From an uncultured Ruminococcus sp. (GTDB taxonomy: Bacteria > Bacillota > Clostridia > Oscillospirales > Acutalibacteraceae), in assembly GCA_902786345.1 (NCBI GenBank), contig CADACB010000022.1:1-51507 (forward strand): a stretch of DNA of 51,507 bases, read 5' to 3'. Below the pieces are notes generated by a model that was given only the letters and a program-made list of their open reading frames with translations, was not told the origin of the DNA and did not search any database. The translations under genes were made by a program, and so were the position numbers. Positions 33,240-39,860 of the stretch are shown piece after piece; position 1 is the stretch's first letter, and each line of letters opens with the position of its first letter.

Positions 33240-33578
33240 ATGACATTAAATGATATAAATGAATTGAGTATGCAAATAAAAGAATGTACCTCCTGTAATG
33301 ATGTGTTAAGACTTTTTGATGATGCCGGTGAGGATGCTGATGAAAATAGTGTAAAGGTCATTTTCAATATATGTAAAGGCGATAAGCTTTATGAATTTTT
33401 TAAGTATAGTGAGGATGCCTGTTCAATTTATACTCAGATGATCAGATGTGCAAAGTGCAAAAATACATCATCAAACACTCTGTTGGCGAGTGCAGCTGAG
33501 ATTTTATCTGCTGCGGATGAGATTCATTTCGGATGCTGCGAATGCGGTACTCAGTTCAGTATTAAGAAAACTTTGTAA
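33240..33578 (+). CDS. Cys-rich small protein, function unknown
   Basis: 112 residues with nine Cys, including C16xxC19, C70xxC73 and C99-C100-x-C102. The last two groups are spaced like a zinc ribbon or small metal knot; the rest is helical and acidic. No family recognised. GGTG lies 8 nt before ATG. It is sandwiched between two FMN enzymes with short gaps, so a redox or metal-related accessory role is plausible but unproven. Confidence 0.7.
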   Translation: MTLNDINELSMQIKECTSCNDVLRLFDDAGEDADENSVKVIFNICKGDKLYEFFKYSEDACSIYTQMIRCAKCKNTSSNTLLASAAEILSAADEIHFGCCECGTQFSIKKTL

Positions 33579-33593
33579 TTAATGGGAGGAGTT

Positions 33594-34106
33594 ATGGATT
33601 TTATAGAGCTTGCAAAAAACAGATATTCGTGCAGAAGGCTTACAGACAGACCTGTTGAAGAAGAAAAGATAAATAAAATTCTTGAAGCTGCAATTTTATC
33701 TCCCACAGCCTGCAATTACCAGCCTTATAAGCTATGGGTACTTAAAAGTGAGGATTCACTGGAAAAATACAGACAGATAACTTCTTATCACTTTGGAGCA
33801 GGGCTTGTCATTGCTGTGGGGGCAGATCCTTCAAAAGCGTGGGTGAGAAAGTCAGACAGAAAAAATTTCGGTGATGTTGATGCTGCAATTGCAGCCACAC
33901 ATCTTATGCTTGAGGCAGAGCAGCTTGGATTAGGTGCAACGTGGGTAGGTTCGGTTGATACAAATAAAATGAATGAATTGTTTCCTGATATGAAGGCATA
34001 TGAGATGATAGGCTTTTTCCCGATAGGTTATCCTTCTGATGATGCAAAACCTTCACACCTTCATACTACACGCAGAGAGCTGAATATTGCAGCAGAGTTT
34101 TGCTGA
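33594..34106 (+). CDS. Nitroreductase family protein
   Basis: 170 residues. NRYSCRRLTDRPV near the start and ILEAAILSPTACNYQPYKLWVL form the FMN-phosphate site; DAAIAATHLMLEAEQLGLGATWVGS is the family's central signature; it ends GYPSDDAKPSHLHTTRR. The dimeric flavoprotein uses NAD(P)H; substrate unknown. GGGAGGAG lies 5 nt before ATG 33594; GTG and ATG upstream in frame overlap the ribosome site. Weak hairpin AATATCTT/AAAGATAT near 34138-34160 follows. Confidence 0.87.
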   Translation: MDFIELAKNRYSCRRLTDRPVEEEKINKILEAAILSPTACNYQPYKLWVLKSEDSLEKYRQITSYHFGAGLVIAVGADPSKAWVRKSDRKNFGDVDAAIAATHLMLEAEQLGLGATWVGSVDTNKMNELFPDMKAYEMIGFFPIGYPSDDAKPSHLHTTRRELNIAAEFC

Positions 34107-34259
34107 GTGATATATAACCGATATTTTTTATGACTGTAATATCTTATCTCAATAAAAGATATGTTTTATGTAAATTATGGATTACAGAATAAAAATATTA
34201 AAGATAATACTTTACTTTCAGATTAAAAGCTGATAAACTATTATCAATGTTATGATAAA

Positions 34260-34269
34260 TTGTTAACAA
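34260..34269 (+). promoter_or_regulatory. Possible Rex half-operator palindrome
   Basis: TTGTTAACAA, a 10-bp palindrome 19 bases before the rex ATG. It contains both halves of the Rex consensus (TTGTTAA and TTAACAA) collapsed onto each other instead of spaced by 4 nt, so autoregulation is only a possibility. Confidence 0.3.
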
Positions 34270-34287
34270 ATACAGTTGGTGAAAAAA

Positions 34288-34947
34288 ATGCATAAGTATG
34301 AAAACATTTCGGCACCTGTAATAAAGCGACTTCCAAGGTATTATCGTTTTTTAGGAGAACTTCTTGATAATGGAATAACACGTATTTCGTCACGTCAGCT
34401 TTCTGATAAAATGGGATTGACGGCTTCACAGATAAGACAGGATCTTAATTGCTTTGGCGGGTTCGGACAGCAGGGCTATGGATATTCGGTTGAGGGACTT
34501 CATAAAGAGATAGGACATATACTTGGACTTGAACACAGCTATACTACTATTCTTATTGGTGCAGGAAACCTGGGTAAGGCAGTAGCACTGCATATGTCAT
34601 ACGAAAAAAGAGGCTTTAAGCTTATTGGAATTTTTGATAATGATCCTGCAAAGATCGGCAGCAGTATAAGGAATATTACTGTTGCCGATATGGAGAATAT
34701 AGAAACCTTCTGTAAGGAGAATAAGACAGACGCAGCTATATTGTGTGTTCCGAAGACTGCCGTACCTGCTCTGGCTGATCGTCTTTATGAGATAGGAATA
34801 CGCAATTACTGGAATTTCAGCCACTATGATCTTTCTGTAAGGTATAGTGATATAATAGTTGAGAATGTTCATCTTAATGACAGTCTGATGATATTGTGTT
34901 ACAGGATTTCTGATGAAAATGATCCGCCCGAAGGATATACAGAATAA
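34288..34947 (+). CDS. rex: Redox-sensing repressor Rex
   Basis: 219 residues. N-terminal winged helix (about 1-75; RISSRQLSDKMGLTASQIRQDL, DLNCFGGFGQQGYGY), NADH-binding Rossmann GAGNLG (91-96), IGIFDNDPAKIG, and the C-terminal swapped helix region NFSHYDLSV. Rex senses NADH/NAD+ and represses fermentation and respiration genes. ATG 34288 has GGTG close by; upstream TTG 34276 is less likely. It stands alone, with a terminator. Confidence 0.96.
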   Translation: MHKYENISAPVIKRLPRYYRFLGELLDNGITRISSRQLSDKMGLTASQIRQDLNCFGGFGQQGYGYSVEGLHKEIGHILGLEHSYTTILIGAGNLGKAVALHMSYEKRGFKLIGIFDNDPAKIGSSIRNITVADMENIETFCKENKTDAAILCVPKTAVPALADRLYEIGIRNYWNFSHYDLSVRYSDIIVENVHLNDSLMILCYRISDENDPPEGYTE

Positions 34948-34955
34948 CAAAAAGC

Positions 34956-34998
34956 AAACTCCACCGTTTTCCTGCATTGGGGCACGGTGGAGTTTTTA
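34956..34998 (+). terminator. Terminator of rex
   Basis: AAACTCCACCGT (34956-34967) pairs with ACGGTGGAGTTT (34984-34995), then TT. Confidence 0.9.
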
Positions 34999-35248
34999 GT
35001 TTTGAGCTGTTTCGTTTTTTGAACTAATGACAGAATTTAAAACTTTTGTTAGATCGACATAGTCTATTATTCAATCAGTATGTTATTTTTATATAATCAA
35101 CAACTAAAGTACAACAGAAGAATTCCGGATTTACAACCATTATTATTTTTTAATTTTCAGTTTTCAATTTTCAATATTCATTTATCCGCCGTAGGCTGTG
35201 CTATGTTCTGACACGGTTAACTGAAAACTTAAGAATAAATAATATAAA

Positions 35249-35284
35249 GCAAAAATCCTGACACAAAAGTGTCAGGATTTTTGC
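35249..35284 (-). terminator. Bidirectional terminator after the DUF4160 pair
   Basis: GCAAAAATCCTGACAC, loop AAAA, then the exact complement; a perfect 16-bp stem with T-rich arms on both strands. Confidence 0.9.
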
Positions 35285-35315
35285 TTTGGTGAGAGTATTA
35301 ATAACGGATTTGTTA

Positions 35316-35600
35316 TCAGCAATAGTAGGTAATCTCTCCGAAGAAAGACAGCCATTTATCAATAACAATATCCTTATTTGCTTCGACAGCTTTACTTAAA
35401 TAATTGAGCGTCCTGCTGTCATAATCTGAGTTGTTGTTAGCCAACAGGCATTTTCCGGTTTTCGTAATCCAAAACTTTGTCGCATTTGCCGTAGGCTTGC
35501 CTTTTGAAACGTGAACATGAACAGGCTCAAGAGGTTTATTCTCATTCGCCCAAAAATAAACCCAGTAGGAGCCGATTTTAAAAACCTGAGGTATTATCAA
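35316..35600 (-). CDS. DUF4160 protein, possible toxin-antitoxin partner
   Basis: About 94 residues. The DUF4160 signature is clear: PQVFKIGSYWVYFWANENK and EPVHVHVSKGKP. Family members usually begin MPQ; here the codon at that place (35594-35592) is ATA, and GGAGG (35607-35603) sits 8 nt before it. TTG at 35600 is the nearest standard start but only 2 nt from GGAGG. I give the TTG boundary with reservation. The gene overlaps the 3' end of its upstream partner. DUF4160 genes are often paired with small partners in toxin-antitoxin-like modules (family knowledge); activity is not shown. Confidence 0.7.
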   Translation of the reverse strand: MIIPQVFKIGSYWVYFWANENKPLEPVHVHVSKGKPTANATKFWITKTGKCLLANNNSDYDSRTLNYLSKAVEANKDIVIDKWLSFFGEITYYC

Positions 35601-35850
35601 ATCCTCCGTTTTGCGAAAGCTCAATAATCAAATGCGCATTATTCTCAATGATTGACTGATACCTTTTGATTTCATCCTCAGTAAAGCCGAATATGTCCTT
35701 CCAATCATATTTCGGCAAGAAACAGCTTGCAAAGTGAAAGCCGTCTTTTTCATTAGGTTTTTCAATATATACCTTAACTGTATTGTCACTTAACATTTCC
35801 GAGTGAACAATCTCGGTTTCATCATCAAGGGTAAGATAAGGGTACATCAT
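35578..35850 (-). CDS. Partner protein upstream of DUF4160
   Basis: 90 residues, acidic, soluble: YPYLTLDDETEIVHSEM, then VKVYIEKPNEKDGFHFASCF and a helical end with FGFTEDEIKRYQSIIENN. The length and position suit a DUF2442-like antitoxin, but the sequence is not one I can assign. GGAGG lies 8 nt before ATG 35850. It overlaps the downstream DUF4160 frame, has its own promoter, and sits in an accessory island next to sdpRI. Confidence 0.65.
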   Translation of the reverse strand: MMYPYLTLDDETEIVHSEMLSDNTVKVYIEKPNEKDGFHFASCFLPKYDWKDIFGFTEDEIKRYQSIIENNAHLIIELSQNGGFDNTSGF

Positions 35851-35872
35851 ATAAAACACCTCCGCTGAGATT

Positions 35873-35901
35873 ATTGTAACACATTACGCTGCAAAATACA
35901 A
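35873..35901 (-). promoter_or_regulatory. Sigma-A promoter of the DUF4160 pair
   Basis: Minus strand TTGTAT (35901-35896), 17-nt spacer, TACAAT (35878-35873), with ATGTGT before the -10. Confidence 0.65.
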
Positions 35902-35950
35902 TGGTTTGTCTTATGCTATAGCAAGCAGGGAATTTGTATGGCATATTCCT

Positions 35951-36598
35951 TTACTTTTCTTTATTACCGTATTTATTTGCTGAGACATAAGTATATATCG
36001 TATCGGTGAGAGCAACAATTATCAATAACCCAATCATCAAAGGAATATTTGGATAAACAAAAGCAATAACCATTAATATTATACCGAGTATAATAAAAGA
36101 AACACCTCCGAAAAGCTGACACTTTTTCCAAACAGTATCATTAGTCATACTCCACTTTGTTCTCAACCCTACAAAAGAGTTCCTTTTTGATAATGGCATC
36201 AAATTTCCGATAAAAACAAAGAGTACACCGAAAATCAATAATATAATTCTTTCAATTTTGAAAACACCTGAATTAATATTCGTTATGTTATTAGCCTGTA
36301 CAAAGAGAATGTAGTAATTAAATGCGTTAAAAAGCAGAATTAACGCTAAGCCTATATTCAACGTTATTTTCTTATTAGATTCATTTTTCATAAATAAGCC
36401 GGGCAGTAAAAATATCAAACTCAAAACAAATATTGAAACCGGGAAAATCAATATTTCAAATTTACTTCCGTAACGGTCAACCGTGAAATTTGCTCCGTAA
36501 TGCGCAGGAATTTCTTCCGGAAGAAAAATCAGTGCAATCAAACTTATTATAAGCGGTAAAATCGCAAAAGATATAAGCAGTGTTTTTTTAGTTTTCAT
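35951..36598 (-). CDS. sdpI: SdpI-family immunity membrane protein
   Basis: 215 residues, about six membrane helices. N-terminal DUF1648 motif LPEEIPAHYG (27-36) and the C-terminal SdpI signature NSFVGLRTKWSMTNDTVW (140-157). In B. subtilis SdpI protects against the SDP killing peptide and also recruits SdpR to the membrane to release the operon from repression. AGGAGA lies 8 nt before ATG 36598, so I prefer it to ATG 36604. It overlaps sdpR by about 11 bp. No sdpABC toxin genes are in this window, so it may be an orphan immunity or stress module. Confidence 0.88.
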   Translation of the reverse strand: MKTKKTLLISFAILPLIISLIALIFLPEEIPAHYGANFTVDRYGSKFEILIFPVSIFVLSLIFLLPGLFMKNESNKKITLNIGLALILLFNAFNYYILFVQANNITNINSGVFKIERIILLIFGVLFVFIGNLMPLSKRNSFVGLRTKWSMTNDTVWKKCQLFGGVSFIILGIILMVIAFVYPNIPLMIGLLIIVALTDTIYTYVSANKYGNKEK

Positions 36599-36866
36599 TA
36601 TCATTATCTCCTTTCAAAGTGTCTAACCAAACAATCAGTTCACCGAGAACAGAAAGATTAAGCTCGTAATAAATAAAGTTTTTTTGTTTTGTTTCATAAA
36701 TTAAATCCGCTTTTTTCAGCTTAGACAGATGATAAGATAACGCTTGCGGAGTTATCCCAAGGTAATCCGCCAATTCGCCTGTGCTGATTTTACCCTCTCT
36801 GAGCTTCATGATAATTGCTCTGCGCGTATCATCAGCTAAAGCGGAAAGTATTTTATTAATAGACAA
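36588..36866 (-). CDS. sdpR: ArsR-family repressor SdpR
   Basis: 92 residues, winged helix: ILSALADDTRRAIIMKL, recognition helix ITPQALSYHLSKLKKADLI, wing KQKNFIYYELN. It lacks Cys metal sites of ArsR/SmtB sensors. Length and C-terminal acidic tail match SdpR. The start is TTG 36866, with GGAG 8 nt upstream. It is predicted to bind the two palindromes that flank its promoter and so repress itself and sdpI. Confidence 0.87.
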   Translation of the reverse strand: MSINKILSALADDTRRAIIMKLREGKISTGELADYLGITPQALSYHLSKLKKADLIYETKQKNFIYYELNLSVLGELIVWLDTLKGDNDNEN

Positions 36867-36878
36867 TGGAGTCGCTCC

Positions 36879-36908
36879 AATCTATTTAAAAATTCCTTTA
36901 AATAGATT
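36879..36908. promoter_or_regulatory. SdpR operator 1
   Basis: AATCTATTTAAA, 6-nt centre AATTCC, TTTAAATAGATT: perfect 12-bp arms. It overlaps the -10 and the start site of the sdpR promoter. Confidence 0.7.
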
Positions 36909-36934
36909 ATAAAATTTTTACAAACAAATGTCAA
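36906..36934 (-). promoter_or_regulatory. Consensus promoter of sdpRI
   Basis: Minus strand TTGACA (36934-36929), 17-nt spacer, TATAAT (36911-36906): both hexamers are perfect, as expected of a promoter that is held off by a repressor. Confidence 0.85.
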
Positions 36935-36935
36935 G

Positions 36936-36963
36936 AACTATTTAAAAAGATTTTTAAATAGTT
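36936..36963. promoter_or_regulatory. SdpR operator 2
   Basis: AACTATTTAAAAA, centre GA, TTTTTAAATAGTT: perfect 13-bp arms sharing CTATTTAAA with operator 1. It lies directly upstream of the -35. Confidence 0.65.
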
Positions 36964-36972
36964 AGGCAAATT

Positions 36973-37010
36973 AAAAGAGTGTCCATAACTTAAATTCGTT
37001 ATGAACACTC
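36973..37010 (-). terminator. Terminator of the tRNA pair
   Basis: Minus strand GAGTGTTCATAAC pairs with GTTATGGACACTC, followed by TTTTAATTT. Confidence 0.8.
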
Positions 37011-37014
37011 ATAC

Positions 37015-37091
37015 TGGTCGAGGTGACAGGATTTGAACCTGCGGCCTCTACGTCCCGAACGTAGCGCTCCACCAAACTGAGCTACACCTCG
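37015..37091 (-). tRNA. tRNA-Pro (anticodon CGG)
   Basis: Acceptor CGAGGTG/CACCTCG, D arm TAGCTCAGTTTGG, anticodon stem CTACG/CGTAG with loop TTCGGGA (anticodon CGG, reading CCG), T loop GGTTCAAATCC, encoded CCA. Confidence 0.95.
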
Positions 37092-37129
37092 TTCTTAAAT
37101 TAAGCCTTGAATAAAAATTCAAGGCTTAA

Positions 37130-37203
37130 TGGCTGCGGAATAGGGATTCGAACCCCAACAAACAGAGTCAGAGTCTGTCGTGCTACCGTTACACAATTCC
37201 GCA
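37130..37203 (-). tRNA. tRNA-Gln (anticodon CUG)
   Basis: Acceptor TGCGGAA/TTCCGCA, anticodon stem ACAGA/TCTGT with loop CTCTGAC (anticodon CTG, reading CAG), T loop GGTTCGAATCC, encoded CCA. First gene of the tRNA-Gln/tRNA-Pro transcript. Confidence 0.95.
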
Positions 37204-37237
37204 ATATAAATTTCTTTTGTTCCTCAGAACGTTTTAT

Positions 37238-37266
37238 ATTATACAATACTAAATTATAAATGTCAA
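37238..37266 (-). promoter_or_regulatory. Promoter of the tRNA pair
   Basis: Minus strand TTGACA (37266-37261), 17-nt spacer, TATAAT (37243-37238): perfect consensus. Confidence 0.85.
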
Positions 37267-37327
37267 GCATTATTTTCTAATTTTTAAAATTTTTTTATAA
37301 TCCGGATACAAGCAGTTATAAAACAGG

Positions 37328-37365
37328 GAGGAGGCCATCACAGTATATGAGATGACCTCTTTTTA
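37328..37365 (+). terminator. Hairpin after ricT, U-tract on the plus strand
   Basis: GAGGCCATC pairs with GATGACCTC (one G-T), followed by TTTTTATT on the plus strand. The gene that ends here (ricT) is on the minus strand, so the U-tract is on the wrong side for it; it may stop antisense reading. Confidence 0.45.
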
Positions 37366-37370
37366 TTATA

Positions 37371-38240
37371 TCAGTTTTTTTCAAGCTTTTTAAGCTTTTC
37401 CATTTCAGATTTGTCAATTCTGATCTGTCCGTCCTTTATAAGCGTAACGTCCTTTACGTTATAAGTATGTGCAGCAGCGTCAGGAGCTTTGTGCAGCGAT
37501 ACCGTGAGCATACCTGTTATAAGGTTAGAATCCACAACTGTACCCTTGCCGTCGGGCGTATTTACAATAGCGCCGATTTTAGGAGTTGTTTTCAGCAGAT
37601 CACTATAGGCATCCTGCTCATATTTAAGACAGCACATCAGTCTTCCGCATGTACCCGAAATTTTGACGGGGTTGAGTGACATTCCCTGTTCCTTTGCCAT
37701 TTTAATGGAAACAGGCTGAAAATCACCGAGAAATGTTTTACAGCAAAACGGTCTTCCACATATACCAAGACCTCCAAGCATCTTTGCCTCATCTCTTACT
37801 CCAATCTGCCTAAGTTCAATCCTTGTGCGGAAAACGTAAGCAAGATCCTTGACAAGCTCACGAAAATCTACTCTTCCGTCTGCTGTAAAATAGAACAGAA
37901 TCTTATTGTTATCAAACGTATATTCAACATTGATCAGCTTCATTTTAAGCTTGTGCTCATTGATTTTCTGACTGCATATTTCAAATGCCTTTTTTTCTTT
38001 TTCTTTATTATCGGCAACTTTTTTAAGGTCTTCCTCGTTTGCAACGCGAATAAGCTTTTTTAACGGATAGCTAATATCGTCGTCGGCGATCTGTCTGTTA
38101 TCCATAGCAACTTCTCCGCACTCTATGCCACGGCTTGTTTCAACAATGACATATTGACCTTTATTTAAATTTTTACCGTCAGGATCAAAATAATAAATTT
38201 TTCCTGCATCTCTGAATCTAACACCAATTATAAATGCCAT
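37371..38240 (-). CDS. ricT: PSP1-domain protein RicT (YaaT)
   Basis: 289 residues. PSP1 domain with the Cys motifs GICGRPFCC (about 158-167) and GTCGRLMCC (about 196-205), plus NPVKISG. In B. subtilis RicT (YaaT) with RicA and RicF binds Fe-S clusters and helps RNase Y process messages and speeds Spo0A activation. The Cys ligands are kept. GGAGG lies 6 nt before ATG. It is 13 bp after holB, as in Bacillus. Confidence 0.9.
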   Translation of the reverse strand: MAFIIGVRFRDAGKIYYFDPDGKNLNKGQYVIVETSRGIECGEVAMDNRQIADDDISYPLKKLIRVANEEDLKKVADNKEKEKKAFEICSQKINEHKLKMKLINVEYTFDNNKILFYFTADGRVDFRELVKDLAYVFRTRIELRQIGVRDEAKMLGGLGICGRPFCCKTFLGDFQPVSIKMAKEQGMSLNPVKISGTCGRLMCCLKYEQDAYSDLLKTTPKIGAIVNTPDGKGTVVDSNLITGMLTVSLHKAPDAAAHTYNVKDVTLIKDGQIRIDKSEMEKLKKLEKN

Positions 38241-38253
38241 AGAATCCTCCGTT

Positions 38254-39222
38254 TTAACCGTTTCTTAATTCAGCACACAGCCACGTACCATATAAATTAA
38301 GATTTAAATTTGTATTTATCAGATAACGTGCCCTGCTTATTTTTGACTGAAGACTTATGAGCCGTTTTCCTGATAATTTTTTTGCGGTTTCTTCTGCAAT
38401 TGAAGAAACGTTTTTAACTCCTGCCGAAGCCATAACACATTCTGCCGACAATTCGCAAAGTGCGTCAAGAACATTTACAGCAAACGCCCTGTTTTGTACT
38501 GCTTTGTTTGTAAGCAGCAGAAGATTATATTCCGTTGACAAGGGGATAGCACTCAATATCTGTTCGGCAAGCAGTCTGGCCTCTTCGCTTTCGCCCTTAA
38601 GAAGTTCAATTGCTCCGCCGATATTTCCTCCGCTGTCAGTTGTTGCCTTTGATATTTCATCGCTTGTCTTGTCAGGAAACCTATCCGACAGAAATTTTAT
38701 TGTCTGTTCTGCATCCGGAGGATATAATGAAAATATCCTTGATCTTGATCTCACAGTCTGTAATAATGAAGACGCCGAAACAGCCGTCATAATGAATACA
38801 ACGTTTTCAGGCGGTTCTTCCAGAACCTTCAAAAAAGCGTTTTGTGCGGGCTGAAGCATTTTTTCACAGTTGAATAACAGATATACCTTTTTTTCTGCTT
38901 CGTTAGGCTTTATATATGCAGATGTCCTTATGTTTCTTATAGCTTCAATATTCATCTCTCCGACATTATATCCGTCAGCCACGAATATATCAGGATGTAT
39001 TCCTTTTTGGGCTTTTATGCAGTCAGAGCATATGCCGCAGGGTTTATTGTCAGATGAACAGACACAATATTGTGCAATAATGCCGGCAAGTGTTCTTTTT
39101 CCGGTTCCCTTAGCTCCGTCTATAATGACAGCGTGGGGGAATGTATTGTTTTTCATAACTGCGGAAAGCTCGGATATAACTCCGGCATTGCCTCTGAATT
39201 CCGATAATAGCATAAGCAGCAT
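38254..39222 (-). CDS. holB: DNA polymerase III delta' subunit
   Basis: 322 residues. Clamp-loader ATPase fold with P-loop GAKGTGKRT (about 36-44), zinc-module Cys group (CSSDNKPCGICSDC), and FLKVLEEPPENVVFI. The last domain is divergent, as usual for delta'. It loads the sliding clamp together with tau and delta. Two ATGs compete: 39222 is crowded by AAAGAG, and 39213 (MLLSEFRGN) has better spacing and fits the family; the difference is three residues. It has its own promoter and is co-transcribed with ricT. Confidence 0.9.
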   Translation of the reverse strand: MLLMLLSEFRGNAGVISELSAVMKNNTFPHAVIIDGAKGTGKRTLAGIIAQYCVCSSDNKPCGICSDCIKAQKGIHPDIFVADGYNVGEMNIEAIRNIRTSAYIKPNEAEKKVYLLFNCEKMLQPAQNAFLKVLEEPPENVVFIMTAVSASSLLQTVRSRSRIFSLYPPDAEQTIKFLSDRFPDKTSDEISKATTDSGGNIGGAIELLKGESEEARLLAEQILSAIPLSTEYNLLLLTNKAVQNRAFAVNVLDALCELSAECVMASAGVKNVSSIAEETAKKLSGKRLISLQSKISRARYLINTNLNLNLYGTWLCAELRNG

Positions 39223-39260
39223 ACTCTTTCTGAAAATGAATTTAAAAATTAATTTATTTA

Positions 39261-39289
39261 ATTATAAACCATTTCTGTTCATTTTACAA
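39261..39289 (-). promoter_or_regulatory. Promoter of holB-ricT
   Basis: Minus strand TTGTAA (39289-39284), 17-nt spacer, TATAAT (39266-39261). Confidence 0.7.
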
Positions 39290-39347
39290 GAATAAAGAAG
39301 AATTTTTATCATTCATTAAATGGCTCAACGAAAATGTTATTTAATTA

Positions 39348-39376
39348 TTGACACGATTTTTTTGTAATGATATAAT
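39348..39376 (+). promoter_or_regulatory. Promoter of the Tic20-like gene
   Basis: TTGACA, 17-nt spacer, TATAAT: perfect consensus. It is back to back with the holB promoter and probably also serves ilvB. Confidence 0.8.
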
Positions 39377-39402
39377 TAATGTTATGTGGAAGGGGAATCG
39401 TT

Positions 39403-39792
39403 ATGCCGGATCTTAATGATATTATAAAACAATTTATGGATACCAGGGACACTACTGATGAATTTGACCAGGATGATATAAAGCAGAATGCATTGGTTTC
39501 TATCTTTTCATATTTGTCGTGGCTTGTGATTGTGCCTATTATCTCTTCTCAGAATTCCGGATTTACACGTTTTCACGCAAATCAGGGATTGATACTGGCT
39601 ATTATTGAAACAGCCGGCAATACCTTGCTTGGTGCGCTTTCATATATTCCATATATCGGCTTTATGTTCGGAATAATACTGGCACTTGTAAATCTGGCTT
39701 GTGTAGTTTTGTCTATAATAGGAATTGTCAACGCTTCAAGAGGCGAGGCAAAGGAGCTTCCCATTATCGGAGGCATCAGACTTTTGAAATAA
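39403..39792 (+). CDS. DUF4870/Tic20-like membrane protein
   Basis: 129 residues. Acidic N-terminus (TRDTTDEFDQDDIKQN), then three hydrophobic helices with SIFSYLSWLVIVPII, FTRFHANQGLILAI and the closing VLSIIGIVNASRGEAKELPIIG, which is the usual shape of the DUF4870/Tic20-like family. Function unknown. GGAAGGGG lies about 8 nt before ATG 39403. It ends 68 bp before ilvB with no terminator between. Confidence 0.78.
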   Translation: MPDLNDIIKQFMDTRDTTDEFDQDDIKQNALVSIFSYLSWLVIVPIISSQNSGFTRFHANQGLILAIIETAGNTLLGALSYIPYIGFMFGIILALVNLACVVLSIIGIVNASRGEAKELPIIGGIRLLK

Positions 39793-39860
39793 GTTCGTCT
39801 TTCAGTAAAATAGTAAACAAACAGTAATTCACTGATCAATAAACAGCAAGGAGGAGTTTT

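Larger units (their letters stand above)
34948..35315. other. Region between rex and the DUF4160 gene
   Basis: Holds the rex terminator, 250 bp of AT-rich DNA with TTTTCAGTTTTCAATTTTCA repeats (about 35155-35175), and the terminator of the convergent DUF4160 pair. No gene seen. Confidence 0.55.

Noticed and set aside
34241-34269. Full Rex operator before rex
   Set aside because: Only a collapsed palindrome TTGTTAACAA and a TTATCA/TGATAA inverted repeat are seen; neither has the spaced 7-4-7 consensus.
39793-39860. T-box or leader-peptide attenuator before ilvB
   Set aside because: Only 68 bp separate it from the upstream gene and no T-box sequence, specifier stem or Leu/Val-rich peptide is present.
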